In this document: one piece after another, positions 13,211-14,704 of the stretch | Layout of the letters: each line of letters starts with the position of its first letter | Position numbering within the stretch: position 1 is the stretch's first letter | Assembly: GCA_030460725.1 (NCBI GenBank) | Contig: JAKECL010000012.1 | Location: 1-14,704, forward strand | Direction of reading: 5' to 3' | DNA from: Propionibacterium sp. | GTDB lineage: Bacteria; Actinomycetota; Actinomycetes; Actinomycetales; Actinomycetaceae | DNA length: 14,704 bases | Position numbers and translations under genes: made by a program | Notes under the pieces: generated by a model | Database searches by the model: none | Seen by the model: the letters and a program-made list of their open reading frames with translations, nothing else | What the model was told of the DNA's origin: nothing

Positions 13211-14704
13211 CTAGTCGTTGCTCATCTGGAAGAAACGGACGATGCCATCGGGATACGAGGTGTAGCCTTGGACCCCGTCGCCCATGCCCAGGACGATGTT
13301 GTACTCGTAGAGATAGGCCCACGGGGACTCGGAGTTGATGATCTCCTGAGCCTTCCCGTACAGGTCGTTGCGGGCGTTCTCGTCGGTCTCGGTGGCCGCC
13401 TGCTCCCACAGGGAGTCGACGGTGGCGTTGGAGTAGTTCGCGTAGTTGCTGGAGCCGTCGGTGGTCAGGAGCTGGCCCAGGTGGTAGCCCGGGTCGTTGA
13501 CAAAGGACGTCCAGCGACTGATGTAGGACTGCACCTGCTTGGTGGCCAGGGCATCCAGGAACTCCGAGCGGGCCATCTCCGTGATGTTCATCGTGACCCC
13601 GATCTGGGCGAGGGCCGACTGGATGAGCACCGCGTCGTCCTTCCAGTCGTCGAAGCCGCTGCCCAGGGTGAAGTCGAAGGTGAAGCCGTCGGCGTAGCCC
13701 GCATCCGTGAGCAACTGCTTGGCCTTGTCCAGGTCCTGGGCGGTGATCGCACCGGCATCGTTGTGTACGGGCGTGTTGGAGGCCACCGAGGAGGTCATCG
13801 GCGAGGCCTGGCCGAGCATGACGTCGTTGATGAGCTTGTCATAGGGGATGGCATAGGCCACCGCCTGGCGGACCTTGACGTTGTCGAAGGGAGCGATGGC
13901 GTTGTTCATCGCGAAGTAGAGGATCTTGTTGGACCTGCGCGAGTCGACGACCACGCCCTCCGCGCCCTCCAGGCCCTCCACGTTCTTCGGGGGGATCTCG
14001 GTGGCCAGGTCCAGTTCACCGTTCTGGAGCAACTGGACGCGGTTGGAGGCCTCGGAGATGAACTTGAGGTTGACCTGGCGCAGGGCCGGTGCCTCGCCCC
14101 AGTAGGAGTCGTTGCGCGTGAGGACCGCCTCGGAGGCAGGCTCCCAGGAGTCGACGGTGTAGGGACCCGAACCTGCGGTGTTCGTGTCCAGCCAGGAGGC
14201 CCCTCCATTGGCCTGGACCTGGTCCACGTTCACGATGGAGAAGGAGTACATCGCGATGATCTGTTCGAACAAGTGGTTCGGACCCGTCAGATCGATCTGG
14301 ACGGTGTGGTCGTTTGTGGCCCGGACGTCGGAGATGCCCGCCATGTCGTAGAGGAAGGAGGCGTTGCTGGAGGCCTTGATCATGGCGAAGGTCTTCACGA
14401 CGTCATCGGAGGTGAGGTCGTCCCCGTTCTGGAACTTCACGTCCTTGCGCAGGTGGAAGGTGTAGCTGGAGGCGTCCGCATTCGGCTCCCAGCTCTCCGC
14501 GAGCATGGGCTTGAGGGTCGAGGTGTCCGAGACCCACTTGCCGTCCTTCTCGACCCTGTCATAGGTGATGAGCTGGTCGTAGGCAGCCAGGACGAAGGTG
14601 TCGGAGGTGACGTCCGAGGCCTCCATCGGGCTCAGGGTCGTGCCGCCCTCGGAGTAGGCGGCGACCAGGGTGTCCTTCCCCGAGCCGCTCGCGCCGGACT
14701 GGGT
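13211..14704 (-). CDS. Peptide ABC transporter substrate-binding protein, family 5 (partial)
   Basis: Extracellular binding protein of an oligopeptide/dipeptide/nickel-type importer (SBP_bac_5). The gene runs off the right edge; its N-terminus is missing. The frame stays open from the first Met seen (14626) to base 14704, where a Ser/Gly-rich stretch (SGASGSGK) resembles the linker after a lipoprotein cysteine, so probably only the signal peptide is lost. Typical sequence includes PMLAESWEPNADASSYTFHLRKDVKFQNGD (shown as two parts: PMLAESWEP and FHLRKDVKFQNGD), TAGSGPY, LLQNGELDLA and KVRQAVAYAI. It is the most upstream gene seen in the peptide operon. The ligand is unknown. Confidence 0.93.
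   Translation of the reverse strand, partial: TQSGASGSGKDTLVAAYSEGGTTLSPMEASDVTSDTFVLAAYDQLITYDRVEKDGKWVSDTSTLKPMLAESWEPNADASSYTFHLRKDVKFQNGDDLTSDDVVKTFAMIKASSNASFLYDMAGISDVRATNDHTVQIDLTGPNHLFEQIIAMYSFSIVNVDQVQANGGASWLDTNTAGSGPYTVDSWEPASEAVLTRNDSYWGEAPALRQVNLKFISEASNRVQLLQNGELDLATEIPPKNVEGLEGAEGVVVDSRRSNKILYFAMNNAIAPFDNVKVRQAVAYAIPYDKLINDVMLGQASPMTSSVASNTPVHNDAGAITAQDLDKAKQLLTDAGYADGFTFDFTLGSGFDDWKDDAVLIQSALAQIGVTMNITEMARSEFLDALATKQVQSYISRWTSFVNDPGYHLGQLLTTDGSSNYANYSNATVDSLWEQAATETDENARNDLYGKAQEIINSESPWAYLYEYNIVLGMGDGVQGYTSYPDGIVRFFQMSND

Overview
The DNA is uniformly GC-rich with strong third-position G/C bias, GTG starts, tightly packed genes and several candidate leaderless promoters. This points to a high-GC Gram-positive bacterium (Actinomycetota). 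The mix of genes would suit an Actinomyces/Schaalia-like member of the Actinomycetaceae, but that finer placement is inference. All genes but one lie on the minus strand, so transcription mostly runs right to left.

Left part (1-3580): a carbohydrate ABC importer operon of the CUT1 type, in the order lipoprotein sugar-binding protein, MalF-type permease, MalG-type permease. It has a readable promoter (-35 TTGACC, 17-bp spacer, -10 TACATT) with a LacI-family operator across the spacer and -10. A strong 12-bp-stem hairpin separates the binding-protein gene from the permeases. No ATPase gene for it is in the window. Directly upstream on the same strand is the LacI-family repressor that probably controls it.

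Middle part (3580-8240): lacI regulator, then a HAD/Cof-type phosphatase coupled to serS (seryl-tRNA synthetase), then the only plus-strand gene, a diacylglycerol-kinase-family lipid kinase divergent from serS. The lacI, serS and lipid-kinase genes each have a TANNNT box exactly 6 nt before the ATG, as expected for leaderless mRNAs.

Right part (8280-14704): a peptide-uptake and processing operon read right to left. It holds a family 5 solute-binding protein (cut by the window edge), an M20 metallopeptidase, a DUF1177-family protein split by a -1 frameshift, a fused two-domain Opp/Dpp-type ATPase, and an AroM-family protein. From DUF1177 to AroM, neighbouring genes overlap by 1 to 4 bases. The oligopeptide permeases are not in the window and may lie to the right. 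This cluster is the most interesting part: DUF1177 and AroM have no settled function, and the AroM-like protein keeps two cysteines in positions like those of Asp/Glu racemases. A working idea is import of a special peptide (perhaps with a D- or modified residue), hydrolysis by M20 and processing by DUF1177/AroM.

Both solute-binding-protein genes are followed by a long perfect GC hairpin without a U-tract, a likely device for making more binding protein than transporter. No tRNA, rRNA, CRISPR array, insertion sequence or prophage gene was seen, and no gene-free stretch exceeds about 190 bases.
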